A stretch of 64,000 nucleotides of DNA from Shewanella mangrovi. Lineage in GTDB: Bacteria; Pseudomonadota; Gammaproteobacteria; Enterobacterales; Shewanellaceae. The stretch spans positions 496,001-560,000 of the forward strand of contig NZ_JPEO01000001.1 of NCBI RefSeq assembly GCF_000753795.1, read 5' to 3'. Shown piece after piece: positions 1 through 9,037 of this stretch. Positions within the stretch are counted from its first letter, which is position 1, and the number at the start of each line of letters is the position of its first letter. The position numbers were made by a program, and so were the translations under genes. The notes beneath the pieces were generated by a model, which saw only the letters and a list, made by a program, of their open reading frames with translations, was not told where the DNA came from and did not search any database.

Positions 1-763
1 CAGCCGAACGACTAATCACATCGGTTAACAGCCCGCCGGTTAGCAGACCACGATCTACGTGACGCTTCAGGGTTGCACCAACTTGTAAGCCATAATCTGC
101 ACTCAATCCCTCTTTTGATAAGGCTTCGTTTAAGATTTTACTCTGTTCGATAAAAGCAATGTCCGCTAATGGCACTTGCGTGGCGAATTGATAGATATCT
201 TCTACGCTGACACTGGCCGGTAATTTACTGCTAGCGGCAATCGGTGTGACATTGGTTGCAGCTTCTGCGAGAAAGGTGGTGATGCCGTTTTCTTCAATCG
301 ACACTATCTTGGTATGGTCATCGGCAATTGTGACGCGCACTGAATGCCCTTCGGCAAATAAGGTCACTTGGGCGAGTAACACGCGCTGGGTATCAGCGAC
401 GGAGACTTTAACTTTTCCTTGTTCTATTAATGCCTTGGCCTGCAATAGTTGGCGCTCATTCAAACTGTGAAAAACTTCTAAGCCAGCATCCGCATCGCCA
501 CCAAAAGCGCCGGCAGCGGCCGCAATCGCCAGACCATTCATCCCTGTTCCCGGCACTTTTACGCCCATACCGTTTTTCATCAGATTGGGTGACACCTGCA
601 CTTGTACACTGTGGGGCACGCTTCCCAGTTTTTGCCGCGCTGTTGCCGCCGCAAGCCCAACCGAGACGGGTTCAGTACAACCCAGAGCCGGGATTACTTC
701 AGCTTTTACAGTTGCGATAAAGGTGTTCCATAAAGCGGTGTGCATGATTGTTGTCGCCATCAT
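1..763 (-). CDS. cyuA: L-cysteine desulfidase / UPF0597 family (CyuA-like), 5' part only
   Basis: Reading the reverse strand from an ATG at 763 (another in frame at 760 and 745) gives an open frame that runs off the left edge, so about 254 N-terminal residues of an expected roughly 430 are present. Near the start the protein reads EVIPALGCTEPVSVGLAAA, a signature of the UPF0597/YhaM family; further on come a Gly/Met-rich segment (MKNGMGVKVPGTGMNG) and an Ala-rich stretch typical of these serine-dehydratase-alpha-like proteins. The family includes CyuA, an iron-sulfur L-cysteine desulfidase that releases sulfide, pyruvate and ammonia. The conserved cysteine in the LGCTEP motif is a likely cluster ligand. 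The C-terminal half lies outside the window, so the catalytic completeness cannot be judged. Start choice is uncertain because no strong ribosome-binding site is visible. Confidence 0.85.
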   Translation of the reverse strand, partial: MMATTIMHTALWNTFIATVKAEVIPALGCTEPVSVGLAAATARQKLGSVPHSVQVQVSPNLMKNGMGVKVPGTGMNGLAIAAAAGAFGGDADAGLEVFHSLNERQLLQAKALIEQGKVKVSVADTQRVLLAQVTLFAEGHSVRVTIADDHTKIVSIEENGITTFLAEAATNVTPIAASSKLPASVSVEDIYQFATQVPLADIAFIEQSKILNEALSKEGLSADYGLQVGATLKRHVDRGLLTGGLLTDVISRSA

Positions 764-1022
764 CCAAATTATTGGTATTTAAGATAGCGCGGAAGAAGGA
801 GAATTAAATTGCCATATTTTCTAATGATACGTGGTTTATAAGTGAATATTTTCTACAGAAATAGATATTTATGATGATTAATTTCTACACTTTGCATGAT
901 TGTTTACTGATGCCGGTCATAAACCATGTTGTGGTTAAAAAACGGTCTGATATTTGGCGAGATGCGAAGCTGTTACCTAAACTCCTTTTACAGCAGGGAA
1001 AACACGGAATGTTGGGGCTTAG
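764..1022. other. Intergenic region between divergent cyuA-like and chemoreceptor genes
   Basis: This 259-base AT-rich stretch must hold both divergent promoters. A short inverted repeat AACCA-N5-TGGTT lies at 922-936. I see no convincing sigma28 promoter for the chemoreceptor, no RNA gene and no credible coding frame; the short open frames here have no family resemblance. Confidence 0.4.
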
Positions 1023-3050
1023 ATGCGTATTCACTCAATCAGAATCAAGATGATCCTTCCAATTGCCTTTCTGGCACTGATATTAATCGCGTTGTTCAGC
1101 TTTATGGTGATCATGAGTTTAGTGCAGTCCAATGCGATGAAACGGCAGGCTGAAAATTACTTTGAAGCGATTGCGGTTGTATTAAATGCCGATAGAGATA
1201 TTTACCAAGCGCGTATTGCGCAAGAGCGGCTGATTAACGGCGAGGGCGCTCGTGACGCCAATCAGCAAGACTTTGATGATAATGCTGATCAGGTTTACCA
1301 GCGTTTTCATAAGTATCTCGACTACCTCGCGGACGAGCCAGAGGTTACAGCACCTTTTGCCAATTTCAACACGCTTTATCATGAGTGGCTGCAAGCGAGT
1401 GCCAAGGTGATGGATAGCGCTCATGTGTCGGTGAAATTGACGCAGGAATTACAGGCAGGGGATGACGAATTCCAGCAAATCCGCAATATGCTCGATAAAG
1501 CGGGTGAATCCCTACGTACCCATACCCAGGATGTCGAAAAAGATAAAACAGCGGACATATCGCAATATGTTGAAGCGATGGCCGAGGTATTAAATGCCGA
1601 TCGCGATATCTATCAGGCGCGCTTAGCTCTGCAAAAGTTAGTGCATCACGTGGGTGATTTTGAGCAAAATCAGACGTTTTTCGATGAGAATGCTAAACAG
1701 GTACTGCAGCGTTTTCATAACTATCGCAGTTATCTTATTCGTGAACCGGCGCTGGTGGCGCCCTATGACGGCTTCGACACCTTATATAACCAGTGGTATC
1801 AAAAATGTCAGGCGCTGCTTGCTTCTCCTCAAGCAAGAACACAGCAGAGTTTACCGGCGGATTTACATACCATGGAGACCAAGTTCGCGGCGATTCGCGG
1901 CGTGTTGGATAAGGCGGGCGAAGCCGCCAGAGAGCATGCGCGGGTGATGAAAGATGAGGTACACAAGAATGTGGCCTACTATCAAAACGTAGCGATGGTG
2001 ATTATCTGTGTAGCGTTTATTTTGGCACTTATTGTTGGCTATTTAGTACCGCTAAAATTGACTCGTGAGGTAGAACATATCACTCAGCGGATTAAAGAAA
2101 TCGCGGCTGGTGATGGTGACTTAACCCAACGAATTGGTAGTAAAGGCAAAGACGAGTTGGGTGATTTGGCGCGCGAGTTTGACGGTTTTGTGGAACATTT
2201 ACGTTGCATTGTCGGCAACATACAACAAAACTCCTCTGCGCTTGGGGGAACCACCTTTGAGCTCAATAAAGTATCGGTGCAGGCGGGGCAGATCATTTCT
2301 GGGTTAGTGCAGGCATCGGAAGCGATTGTCAGTGCGGGCAGCGAAATGAATATGTCCAATCAACATATGGCGGAGCTGGCGAAAAGTACTGCTGATGAAA
2401 CCAATAATTCGAGTCTGTTAACGCAAAACGGGGTCAAAGCCGTGACCACCTCAAATCGCGCCATTGATAGTCTGGTACAAGATATTGAAGTGGCGTTGGA
2501 GCGCGCTAACGTGCTGGAACAGAGTTCAGCCGCTATTGCTTCCGTGCTGGAAGTTATTCGTAAAATAGCGGAACAAACCAATCTATTAGCATTAAATGCG
2601 GCAATTGAGGCGGCGCGGGCCGGCGAACAGGGCCGAGGTTTTGCAGTGGTCGCCGATGAAGTTCGGGTATTAGCAACGCGGACTCAAAGCAGTACAGATG
2701 AAATTGAAACCATGATTGAACGGCTGAAAACAAGTGTGACCGAAGCAGCACAAGCGATTCGAAACAGCAGAAATAACGCTAATACCACCGTGGCCAATTT
2801 TGAAGAGGTGATGCGCATCTTTGACTGTCTTAGTGAGTCGTTTGATAAGGTGCAGGAGATGGCCGCACAAACCGCGCAGGCGACTCAGGAGCAATCCACA
2901 GTTGCCAACCATATCAATCAAAATCTGGTGGCGCTAAAGGAACAAACAGACGGTGTGAATGAGATGGCCGAACAAGTGCAGCAGCAATCGGTACAGATTT
3001 CCGATCTTTATCAGGCCCTTAATCGGCAGGTGGACAGTTTTAAGAGTTAG
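1023..3050 (+). CDS. Methyl-accepting chemotaxis protein with duplicated periplasmic sensor module
   Basis: A 675-residue transducer. Residues 10-33 form the first membrane helix and about 322-344 the second, bracketing a roughly 290-residue periplasmic region. A HAMP linker follows (about 345-395, with the GDGDLTQRI and [10 protein letters not shown] segments), then a long methylation/signalling coiled coil whose tip around 517-543 carries the near-invariant [19 protein letters not shown] motif that contacts CheA and CheW. The periplasmic part is an internal duplication: residues 47-172 and 183-312 align, each containing [11 protein letters not shown], a QRFH-Y motif, a downstream L-Y-W pair and LDKAGE. 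It probably is an all-helical HBM-like or four-helix sensor; the ligand cannot be read from sequence. There is no C-terminal CheR-binding pentapeptide. Apparently monocistronic. Confidence 0.95.
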   Translation: MRIHSIRIKMILPIAFLALILIALFSFMVIMSLVQSNAMKRQAENYFEAIAVVLNADRDIYQARIAQERLINGEGARDANQQDFDDNADQVYQRFHKYLDYLADEPEVTAPFANFNTLYHEWLQASAKVMDSAHVSVKLTQELQAGDDEFQQIRNMLDKAGESLRTHTQDVEKDKTADISQYVEAMAEVLNADRDIYQARLALQKLVHHVGDFEQNQTFFDENAKQVLQRFHNYRSYLIREPALVAPYDGFDTLYNQWYQKCQALLASPQARTQQSLPADLHTMETKFAAIRGVLDKAGEAAREHARVMKDEVHKNVAYYQNVAMVIICVAFILALIVGYLVPLKLTREVEHITQRIKEIAAGDGDLTQRIGSKGKDELGDLAREFDGFVEHLRCIVGNIQQNSSALGGTTFELNKVSVQAGQIISGLVQASEAIVSAGSEMNMSNQHMAELAKSTADETNNSSLLTQNGVKAVTTSNRAIDSLVQDIEVALERANVLEQSSAAIASVLEVIRKIAEQTNLLALNAAIEAARAGEQGRGFAVVADEVRVLATRTQSSTDEIETMIERLKTSVTEAAQAIRNSRNNANTTVANFEEVMRIFDCLSESFDKVQEMAAQTAQATQEQSTVANHINQNLVALKEQTDGVNEMAEQVQQQSVQISDLYQALNRQVDSFKS

Positions 3051-3138
3051 CGCAATAGGGGGACGTTTGAACGCTCTCTTGTTGGTATTTACACAGGAAT
3101 GTATCTTGCTCTTTCAGGGGGCGGTGCCTCAATGACTG

Positions 3139-3378
3139 GTGGAGATGGTGTCGGTACTAGAATCGTTAGATAAAGGCGATGAGTCGCGCGCCAAATCCAT
3201 TTTATGTAACTCTATCAACACTCGCCTCGTGATTATGGAGGCTGCAGCAGTGCAACTTAGTGAAGCCCAACGCATGGAGCTGGATAGTTTAAAAATGTCA
3301 GTATTTGGGGGCGAGAAAAAACAACAACAACTCGCGAACCAAGTTGCGAGCCTATGCCCTAGAGTTGTAGCGCAATAA
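3139..3378 (+). CDS. Small hypothetical protein, possibly the remnant of a larger gene
   Basis: The frame opens after a stop at 3133-3135 and has GTG at 3139, ATG at 3145 and GTG at 3148 as possible starts; the G-rich stretch GGTGGAG sits too close to the ATG to be an ideal ribosome-binding site. The product of about 77-79 residues looks like a real helical protein (SEAQRMELDSLKMSVF, then a Gln-rich segment and ASLCPRV), and its codon use resembles its neighbours. I recognise no family. It lies between the chemoreceptor and the DUF3624 gene, all on the same strand. The lack of a good start leaves two options: a small genuine gene, or the C-terminal part of a degraded longer one. Confidence 0.45.
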   Translation: MEMVSVLESLDKGDESRAKSILCNSINTRLVIMEAAAVQLSEAQRMELDSLKMSVFGGEKKQQQLANQVASLCPRVVAQ

Positions 3379-3423
3379 GCTCTAAGCTTAGTGGAATTAG
3401 ATGATTGATTGCTGGATCTATTG

Positions 3424-3663
3424 ATGGCGTGTGATGCCTGCTTTAGCGACGTGTTTAAACAGAAAATTGGCCGCTGCAAAACCTGTATGTGGCAACTGAC
3501 CGTTTTGTCACTGATAGGATGGCCGACGTGGTTTTATCTGTTTGCCGATACGCCTAAATCGGTTAACTCCATTGCCTTATTTTTCTTTTGTTGTGCTTTT
3601 TCGGGCTTGTTGCTGTTGCATCTGATTGTCCTGTGCTGGCGTAAGCTAACAGGACGTCAGTAG
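3424..3663 (+). CDS. DUF3624 family small membrane protein
   Basis: A protein of 79 residues starting at the ATG of MACDACFSD; a TTG fifteen bases upstream is possible but less likely. It begins with a cysteine-containing cytoplasmic segment (CDAC, then GRCKTC) and has two hydrophobic helices, about 27-45 and 50-71, the second reading FSGLLLLHLIVL. The pattern KQKIGRCKTCMWQLTVLS followed by SVNSIALFFF matches DUF3624, a family of unknown function in Vibrio and Shewanella. The paired cysteines could bind metal or form disulfides, but nothing else indicates a role. It is a likely inner-membrane protein. Confidence 0.75.
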   Translation: MACDACFSDVFKQKIGRCKTCMWQLTVLSLIGWPTWFYLFADTPKSVNSIALFFFCCAFSGLLLLHLIVLCWRKLTGRQ

Positions 3664-3838
3664 CCTTATTGCTTAACATGTTATGCGCCAGAGTTTATCC
3701 TGATTTACTCATCAAGATATTGATTATTCATTATTTTCACCAAAGTAAACTTTCGCGAAGATCTTGACCTTGTGACCTCATTGCGACAGAGTCAGGCGCT
3801 GGCTCTTTTGCTTTCGTCGTCATACAAGGAATCGTGTT

Positions 3839-5797
3839 TTGTCTCGTAAATGGACGTTATTACTCGCCGCGATGGTGGTTGTTGTCATTGTTTTGCTATT
3901 GCTGCTATCCACATCCCATCAGCCAAGTTCTCAGCAGATAACGCCTGTCGCGCCGCAACAGTTTGCTGTAAAAAATGGTGCTGCTACGGCGGCAGGCCGT
4001 TCAATCCCAACAGCGTCGCCACCGGACCCGCATAATTTTGCTGATTGTCGACGCCTGACAAAAGACAAAGATAAAGCCGAAAATACCTGGCTGTGGGAAA
4101 ATTATGAACAGTGGGATCGCTATTTAGCGCAAGGCTATTCACTGGATGAGATTACCCAAGCGATTGATTACCTAGGCAATTCAAATTTTGCAGAAGAATT
4201 TCGAATCAAGCAGTTACGCAAACATAGCCAACTTACTCAAGATAATCTCAGCATTCAAAAAACGTTTGAAGACAATGCGCCTGACGATGTTTTGCAAGGT
4301 GCAAAAGCGCTGGGATTTAAACTTCAACGTAAGATACCAGTGCCCGATTTAGCGGAATTTATGGCGCTCGATGACGCAGAAAAAGCAAAACGACCTATGC
4401 CTCAACAGGTTTCCATTGACGATGTCGCTTACTTCCTTATTGATATAGAAACGAAGGAAGCGGATATTCAGCGGTTGCTGACTCATCTGGAAAATCCCGC
4501 CGCCACTGTTGGCTATGACAAAATTGCCACTACGTCGTTGTTGGATTATGCCATCTATGGCAACCGTGCTGGCATTGTTAAACAGTTGCTCGATGCGGGC
4601 GTTCAACCGAGTAATGATCGTTATTTAGGTTCATCACAAGAGTGGGCATTGATCAATTTAAGTGACCATATATTCGATGACAAAACTCAGGTTACGGTGG
4701 CAGTCGACATTGTTAATATGCTACTGCCCTATGACTTAGGCGCGCGCTTTTCGGCGCAGGATGACAAGAATATTGAGGGCTACATTCCGCGAAATTACTT
4801 TCGTTTTGAGCCACCACAAGTGCGTCAGCTAATGCAGGATTATGGCCTTGATTTAATGGAAATTCCTCAGCGAGATGCTATTGCTCTTGATGTTAAGCAT
4901 CGTCAATCGCCGCTTATTACCGAACTTTCCCGGCAACGAGCTGAGTATCTTAATCAGCAATTCGGTATTGATGATTCGCCGGTGTTTTTCCAGCACTGCC
5001 ACGATACGTTGGCCGAGGTGCGGCAACGCTGGCAGGTAGCGAGTGCACCAGAGCAACTTAAGCAACTACAGCAGCAATACCCTGATGCACCCGATTTATT
5101 AATGCAGCAAGCGGCCAAGATCGATCCGTTATTAGTTGATTGGTATCGCCAGCAAACGATTAATAGTTTTCCGCAGCGCTTTGTACCTGAAAGTGATGCA
5201 ATTTTTGCCCCGCTAAATCGAGATGATGATATCGATGCTGCTATTAAATTGGCCGAGCAACACCAGCTCAGTGATGTTCAGAAAAATAATCTATTTTTTC
5301 AGATGTTAGGCTATGACGGGCGCTATTACCGCAAGTTGGCAAATAGTGCTTTGTATACCGTAGATGTGCCGTATTACATCCTTACCCAACATAATCTGTC
5401 TCCGCTTAAGGTGCAGCGCTTAGAGGAAGGTGGGGCAGATTTAGCGAATAAAGACGATCATGGTAAAACCTTAGTTTACTATGCAGCGCTGCAACACAAT
5501 GTCGCACTGTTGAACTATCTACAGCAGCAGGGTTATCCGTTTGATCTCGACGAGGACAATGGTGAAGACCCACTCCATGCGGTGCTATTTCCTGAGCGAT
5601 ACCAATTTTCTGCAGAACATCTGCTGGAAATGGTCGACATTTTGATGCGCTATCAGCCCACAATTGATGAATTTCATCTCAGACGCATGGCGTTACTTAA
5701 GTTGCTGTATCCGTTGCTTTATCAGCAGTTAAGTCATCACTATCCGCAATTAAGCGTGACAGATGATATGGCGTTACCAAGCGTCAAACCTAACTAG
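3839..5797 (+). CDS. Membrane-anchored ankyrin-repeat-like protein of unknown function
   Basis: The start is a TTG at 3839, supported by AAGGA at 3826-3830 eight bases upstream; no ATG gives the N-terminal signal anchor. The 652-residue product has a short basic N-terminus and one strong hydrophobic helix at about 6-25, followed by a Ser/Thr/Pro-rich linker, so it is probably exported with an N-terminal anchor. Two ankyrin-like segments can be seen: one around residues 225-255 (LLDYAIYGNRAGIVKQLLDAG) and one around 535-590 (GKTLVYYAALQHNVALLNYL, then EDPLHAVLF). The rest is helical and charged. Ankyrin repeats suggest protein-protein binding; partner and role are unknown. It stands alone, convergent with the AraC-type gene. 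Confidence 0.8.
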   Translation: MSRKWTLLLAAMVVVVIVLLLLLSTSHQPSSQQITPVAPQQFAVKNGAATAAGRSIPTASPPDPHNFADCRRLTKDKDKAENTWLWENYEQWDRYLAQGYSLDEITQAIDYLGNSNFAEEFRIKQLRKHSQLTQDNLSIQKTFEDNAPDDVLQGAKALGFKLQRKIPVPDLAEFMALDDAEKAKRPMPQQVSIDDVAYFLIDIETKEADIQRLLTHLENPAATVGYDKIATTSLLDYAIYGNRAGIVKQLLDAGVQPSNDRYLGSSQEWALINLSDHIFDDKTQVTVAVDIVNMLLPYDLGARFSAQDDKNIEGYIPRNYFRFEPPQVRQLMQDYGLDLMEIPQRDAIALDVKHRQSPLITELSRQRAEYLNQQFGIDDSPVFFQHCHDTLAEVRQRWQVASAPEQLKQLQQQYPDAPDLLMQQAAKIDPLLVDWYRQQTINSFPQRFVPESDAIFAPLNRDDDIDAAIKLAEQHQLSDVQKNNLFFQMLGYDGRYYRKLANSALYTVDVPYYILTQHNLSPLKVQRLEEGGADLANKDDHGKTLVYYAALQHNVALLNYLQQQGYPFDLDEDNGEDPLHAVLFPERYQFSAEHLLEMVDILMRYQPTIDEFHLRRMALLKLLYPLLYQQLSHHYPQLSVTDDMALPSVKPN

Positions 5798-5813
5798 TTT
5801 TTGCTAACGAATA

Positions 5814-5843
5814 AGCCCCAAAGCCATCGCCGCTTATGGGGCT
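5814..5843. terminator. Hairpin between convergent genes
   Basis: AGCCCCA at 5814-5820 pairs with TGGGGCT at 5837-5843, with a second AAGC/GCTT pairing inside the loop. It lies between the 3' ends of the ankyrin-like gene and the AraC-type gene and could stop transcription from both sides. Confidence 0.5.
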
Positions 5844-5868
5844 GAGTTTATTATCCGAGCAACCTAGT

Positions 5869-6720
5869 TTATTTGATGGGTAAGTAGATATCGGTTTGTA
5901 AGTCGCACTCGTCTACTTCGTGAATAAAGTTGAGCCAGTGAAAGAAACAAGGAAAGTCGCGTAACTCCTCACCACTTTCAGGCAACCAGTCACGGTAAAG
6001 CGCGTAGACACTATCACTTAAATTATCGTGACTGCCTAAGTGGCGTAGCACCGCAAAACGGCCGCCGGGAATTTCACCATTTTGTACCCCAAACGTGTTG
6101 GCTGGTACTGGAGTGTTAATGGTGCCCGCGATATCCACGCGAAACTCCTCTGCTGGCACGGTATTGGGATCCGCAAACGGAATACCAAAGGTATCGCTAC
6201 TGGCAATTGGGGATAAGCCAGTAGCCTTACGCCATTCAATAAATTTTCCGGCGGTTTCCAATACTCGTTGTGGATCGCCAAGATGGGTGAGATAGGCAAT
6301 TTGTTGTGTTGGTTTTTCAACGATTTTGACTTGCATCGAATGAGCTCCTGTCGTGACATTGGGTAATTGAAATACTTGATGCCATTGAGGCCAGTCAGCG
6401 TTACTGCGGAACTCCGAAGGCGTTTGTCCAAGGGTTTTCTTAAACGTGCGGGCAAAGGCTTCAGGACTGCTAAAGCCAGCATTCAGTGCAATATCAATAA
6501 TTTTCAACGGCTCAAATGCGAGCTGATACGAGGCGCGCTTGAGCTTTGCGAGCTGAATATAGCGCGTCATGCTGACGCCAATATAGGCGACAAACAGACG
6601 GTGAAAATGAAACCGCGAACAGGCGGCAATATTGCTCAGTTGTACTGGCGTTAATTCATCGTCTAAGTGACGTTGAATAAACTCACAAACTCGGGCAATA
6701 CGTTGAAATTGAACTGACAT
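5869..6720 (-). CDS. AraC-family transcription regulator with GyrI-like effector domain
   Basis: The start is the ATG at 6720, preceded by GAGGAG; a TTG fifteen bases upstream is less likely. Of 283 residues, about 10-105 form the AraC/XylS DNA-binding domain with two helix-turn-helix units (CEFIQRHLDDELTPVQLSNIA, and IIDIALNAGFSSPEAFARTF followed by LGQTPSEFR). Residues of about 125-283 match the GyrI-like/SOUL-type small-molecule binding fold, with VKIVEKPTQQIAYL at its start and a C-terminal CDLQTDIYLPIK strand. This is the Rob/SoxS-like architecture seen in drug- or stress-responsive activators. The closest gene is zntB on the same strand, 128 bases upstream; a regulatory link is only inference. 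Confidence 0.88.
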   Translation of the reverse strand: MSVQFQRIARVCEFIQRHLDDELTPVQLSNIAACSRFHFHRLFVAYIGVSMTRYIQLAKLKRASYQLAFEPLKIIDIALNAGFSSPEAFARTFKKTLGQTPSEFRSNADWPQWHQVFQLPNVTTGAHSMQVKIVEKPTQQIAYLTHLGDPQRVLETAGKFIEWRKATGLSPIASSDTFGIPFADPNTVPAEEFRVDIAGTINTPVPANTFGVQNGEIPGGRFAVLRHLGSHDNLSDSVYALYRDWLPESGEELRDFPCFFHWLNFIHEVDECDLQTDIYLPIK

Positions 6721-6847
6721 TTGCTGACTCCTCAATAGCTGCCAGCAGTTTGGCAGCGTTTGAGATTGAAAGCCTGACTGAAATTGCCATCTTGCTTATC
6801 GCCCCTAAAGATGACATTTGTCTGCTTTTATGGGCGATTACTTAACG

Positions 6848-7813
6848 TCACAGCCAGCGATGACGATAGAAGAACCACAGTTGCACGCCCACAATCAGCA
6901 TTAGTCCACCGCAAAATGCGGCAAATGCCCAAGGTGTCTCGGCGCCAGGAATCCCCGCAATATTGACCCCGAGTAAACCAGTTAAAAAGCCTAACGGCAG
7001 GAAGATAGCGCTAATCAATGACAAGAAATAGAGACGCTGATTGACGGCTTCTGATTGATGGTTTTGCAACTCTTCTTGGGCGACCGTTGCACGTTCGCGC
7101 ACTGAGTCGAGATCTTCAATTCCGCGTACTAAGGTGTCGTTGATCTCGTTGAAATTGAGCCGTTGATGTTCATCAAACAACCCTGCTGAGTCGGTCAGCA
7201 GCTTACTAAATGCTTCGCGCTGTGGCGCTAAGTAGCGTCTTACTACCACGGTTTGGCGTCTGAGTTCGGCAATGTCGGTGCGTAAGTCGCGGCGGTCACC
7301 ATCCAGCAGCCGTTCTTCTAGCTCATCGAGGCGTTCTTCAAGCTGATCAATAAAAGTGACGTTCCGTTCCGTCAGACGTTCGGTAATCCCCAGCAAGAAA
7401 CCGCCACTATTGACGGGTCCAGCACCGTTAATAATGTCTTCTACCAAGCTTTTTACTGAGAGAAGATCGCGACTGCTAGTCGTAATGATGCGGTGATTGG
7501 AGACATAGATGCGAATTGACACCATGTCTTCAGGATCCGCACCAGGATTGAGATTAATACCACGTAGTGCCAGCAGCAAACCATCACCAGAGCGCAGCAC
7601 CCGAGGGCGTGTATCTTGCGCCAGCAGAGCTTCTGTTTCCAGCATCGTTAAGCCACTTTCCTGTTCTAGCCATTGTTCAGTAGCAGGATGCTTGTAGTTG
7701 AAGTGTAGCCACACCAATCCTTGTGGCGCTGGGCTTAATGCTTCGGCTTTGGACAGTTGTAGTGGGGCGCCTGCGCCATTAAGTTGCAGTGCGCTAACTA
7801 ATCCGTCTGGCAT
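6848..7813 (-). CDS. zntB: ZntB-like CorA-superfamily metal transporter
   Basis: A 321-residue protein; the ATG at 7813 follows AGGAG at a good spacing. Residues 1-255 are the cytoplasmic funnel domain with a long charged helix (LEERLDELEERLLDGDRRDL); the last 65 residues give two membrane helices. The pore signature between them is GVN (282-284, LLGVNIAGIPG) rather than the GMN of CorA magnesium channels, which is the feature of ZntB, a proton-driven zinc importer in recent work (earlier described as an exporter). The C-terminus ends with the short basic tail FFYRHRWL. Works as a pentamer in the inner membrane. Substrate assignment rests on family resemblance. Confidence 0.9.
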   Translation of the reverse strand: MPDGLVSALQLNGAGAPLQLSKAEALSPAPQGLVWLHFNYKHPATEQWLEQESGLTMLETEALLAQDTRPRVLRSGDGLLLALRGINLNPGADPEDMVSIRIYVSNHRIITTSSRDLLSVKSLVEDIINGAGPVNSGGFLLGITERLTERNVTFIDQLEERLDELEERLLDGDRRDLRTDIAELRRQTVVVRRYLAPQREAFSKLLTDSAGLFDEHQRLNFNEINDTLVRGIEDLDSVRERATVAQEELQNHQSEAVNQRLYFLSLISAIFLPLGFLTGLLGVNIAGIPGAETPWAFAAFCGGLMLIVGVQLWFFYRHRWL

Positions 7814-7949
7814 CTTGTTATCTCCTAAGTTGCAGAGCCCTCACGCTAACCCAATCTGCCATTATTGAGAAGAGAAGATTGTTTCGCTAAGGCATTCTTG
7901 TCCGAGCTGGATTAAAATAGAAATAACAGTATAAGACGCGAGAAACTCC

Positions 7950-8321
7950 ATGGAATATGAATTTAGACGGGATATGTTGAGTGGGGCCCCATGGGCGAGT
8001 TTCAGCATGGAACACCAGATAATGGGGCAATGGTTTTCCGAAGAGTTGGGTAACGATAATGCGCTGTGTCAGCAAGTCAAAGGTGTGATTGATCAGTTGC
8101 AGCAACGTAAGCTAAATGATTGGCAGTTGGTTGGTGGTGATTTGACCTTACAGATGGACACCGAGCAGGTACGTATTTACGCCCATGTGATGGACTTTGA
8201 TAACGACGCGGAGATTGAAGACAACATGGCGTTGTATGATGCTGAATCTGAAGCTTACTGTGGTCTTGAAGACTTTGAGCAAGTGTTAGATAGCTGGCAG
8301 CGCTTTATTGCTGAACGTTAA
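7950..8321 (+). CDS. yacL: UPF0231 family protein YacL
   Basis: A 123-residue acidic protein that matches YacL of Escherichia coli over its length: MEYEFRRDM at the start, GQWFSEEL in the first third, then the L-MD-E-V segment and the C-terminal YDAESEAYCGLEDFEQVL. The family is cytoplasmic and of unknown function. It is transcribed divergently from zntB with a 136-base gap, and convergent with narP. No strong ribosome-binding site is visible, but the family start fixes the ATG at 7950. Confidence 0.9.
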   Translation: MEYEFRRDMLSGAPWASFSMEHQIMGQWFSEELGNDNALCQQVKGVIDQLQQRKLNDWQLVGGDLTLQMDTEQVRIYAHVMDFDNDAEIEDNMALYDAESEAYCGLEDFEQVLDSWQRFIAER

Positions 8322-8407
8322 TTGGGGATAAGAACAGCCAAACAGCGGGGCTCTTTGGCTGCGAATAGATGTCATCGCGCAACGTTAAGCGATAACTCGG
8401 TTACCAC

Positions 8408-9037
8408 TCAACGATTTAAATATCTTACCGCCATTTCGGTGCGCGACTTGGCTTCCGCTTTACGCAATAAGTTTTTCACGTGTACTTTCACCGTGCCTTC
8501 ACTGATATGTAGCACGTCTGAAATCATTCTATTACTCAGGCCTTCAGCAAGATGCTGCAAAATCTGCAACTCTCTTGGGGTTAATGCGTCAATCCACTCA
8601 TTCTCGTCAGTGGTGGTTGCTAGTTCATCGACATATTCCGCGATCTCAGCGCTCACCACAGTGCTACCAGACATTGCTTGTTTAAGCTGACTGAGCAGTA
8701 AATCAGGCTCTGTATCCTTGAGCAGATAGCCGTCGGCGCCGGCTTTTAAAAGACGTACTACATCTTGCTTGGCGTCAGATACGGTAAGAATGATGATTTT
8801 ACAGGTAACATCCTCTTGGCGCAGCGCGTTCAGGGTATCGAGACCGGACATTCCTTTCATATTGAGGTCCAGCAGTACGATATCGGGTTCATCTTCTGCG
8901 AGAGCAGATAGCGCATCGATACCACTACCTGCTTCACCAAACAAACTGAAGCTATCGTCAGATTCCAATAGCTGACAGATCCCCCGTCTGAGTAGCGGAT
9001 GATCATCGACCACCAATACAGAATAAACCTCAGCCAT
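8408..9037 (-). CDS. narP: Nitrate/nitrite response regulator NarP
   Basis: A 209-residue two-domain regulator. Residues 1-125 form a receiver with the acidic pair DD11-12, the phospho-acceptor Asp57 (VLLDLNM) and Lys in the LLKAGADGYLLK region. Residues 145-209 form a LuxR/NarL-type helix-turn-helix (LTPRELQILQHLAEGLSNRMISDVL, then GTVKVHVKNLLRK). It overlaps the 3' end of narQ by eight bases, so the two are translationally coupled and co-transcribed. With nrfA divergently encoded just upstream, NarP (rather than NarL) is the logical name: a nitrate/nitrite-responsive activator of the nrf gene. A 7-2-7 NarP-like site is present before nrfA. Confidence 0.93.
   Translation of the reverse strand: MAEVYSVLVVDDHPLLRRGICQLLESDDSFSLFGEAGSGIDALSALAEDEPDIVLLDLNMKGMSGLDTLNALRQEDVTCKIIILTVSDAKQDVVRLLKAGADGYLLKDTEPDLLLSQLKQAMSGSTVVSAEIAEYVDELATTTDENEWIDALTPRELQILQHLAEGLSNRMISDVLHISEGTVKVHVKNLLRKAEAKSRTEMAVRYLNR

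Noticed and set aside
6798..6838. Hairpin between the AraC-type gene and zntB as a terminator
   Set aside because: ATCGCCC/GGGCGAT can pair, but the loop is large and no T run follows in the direction of zntB transcription.
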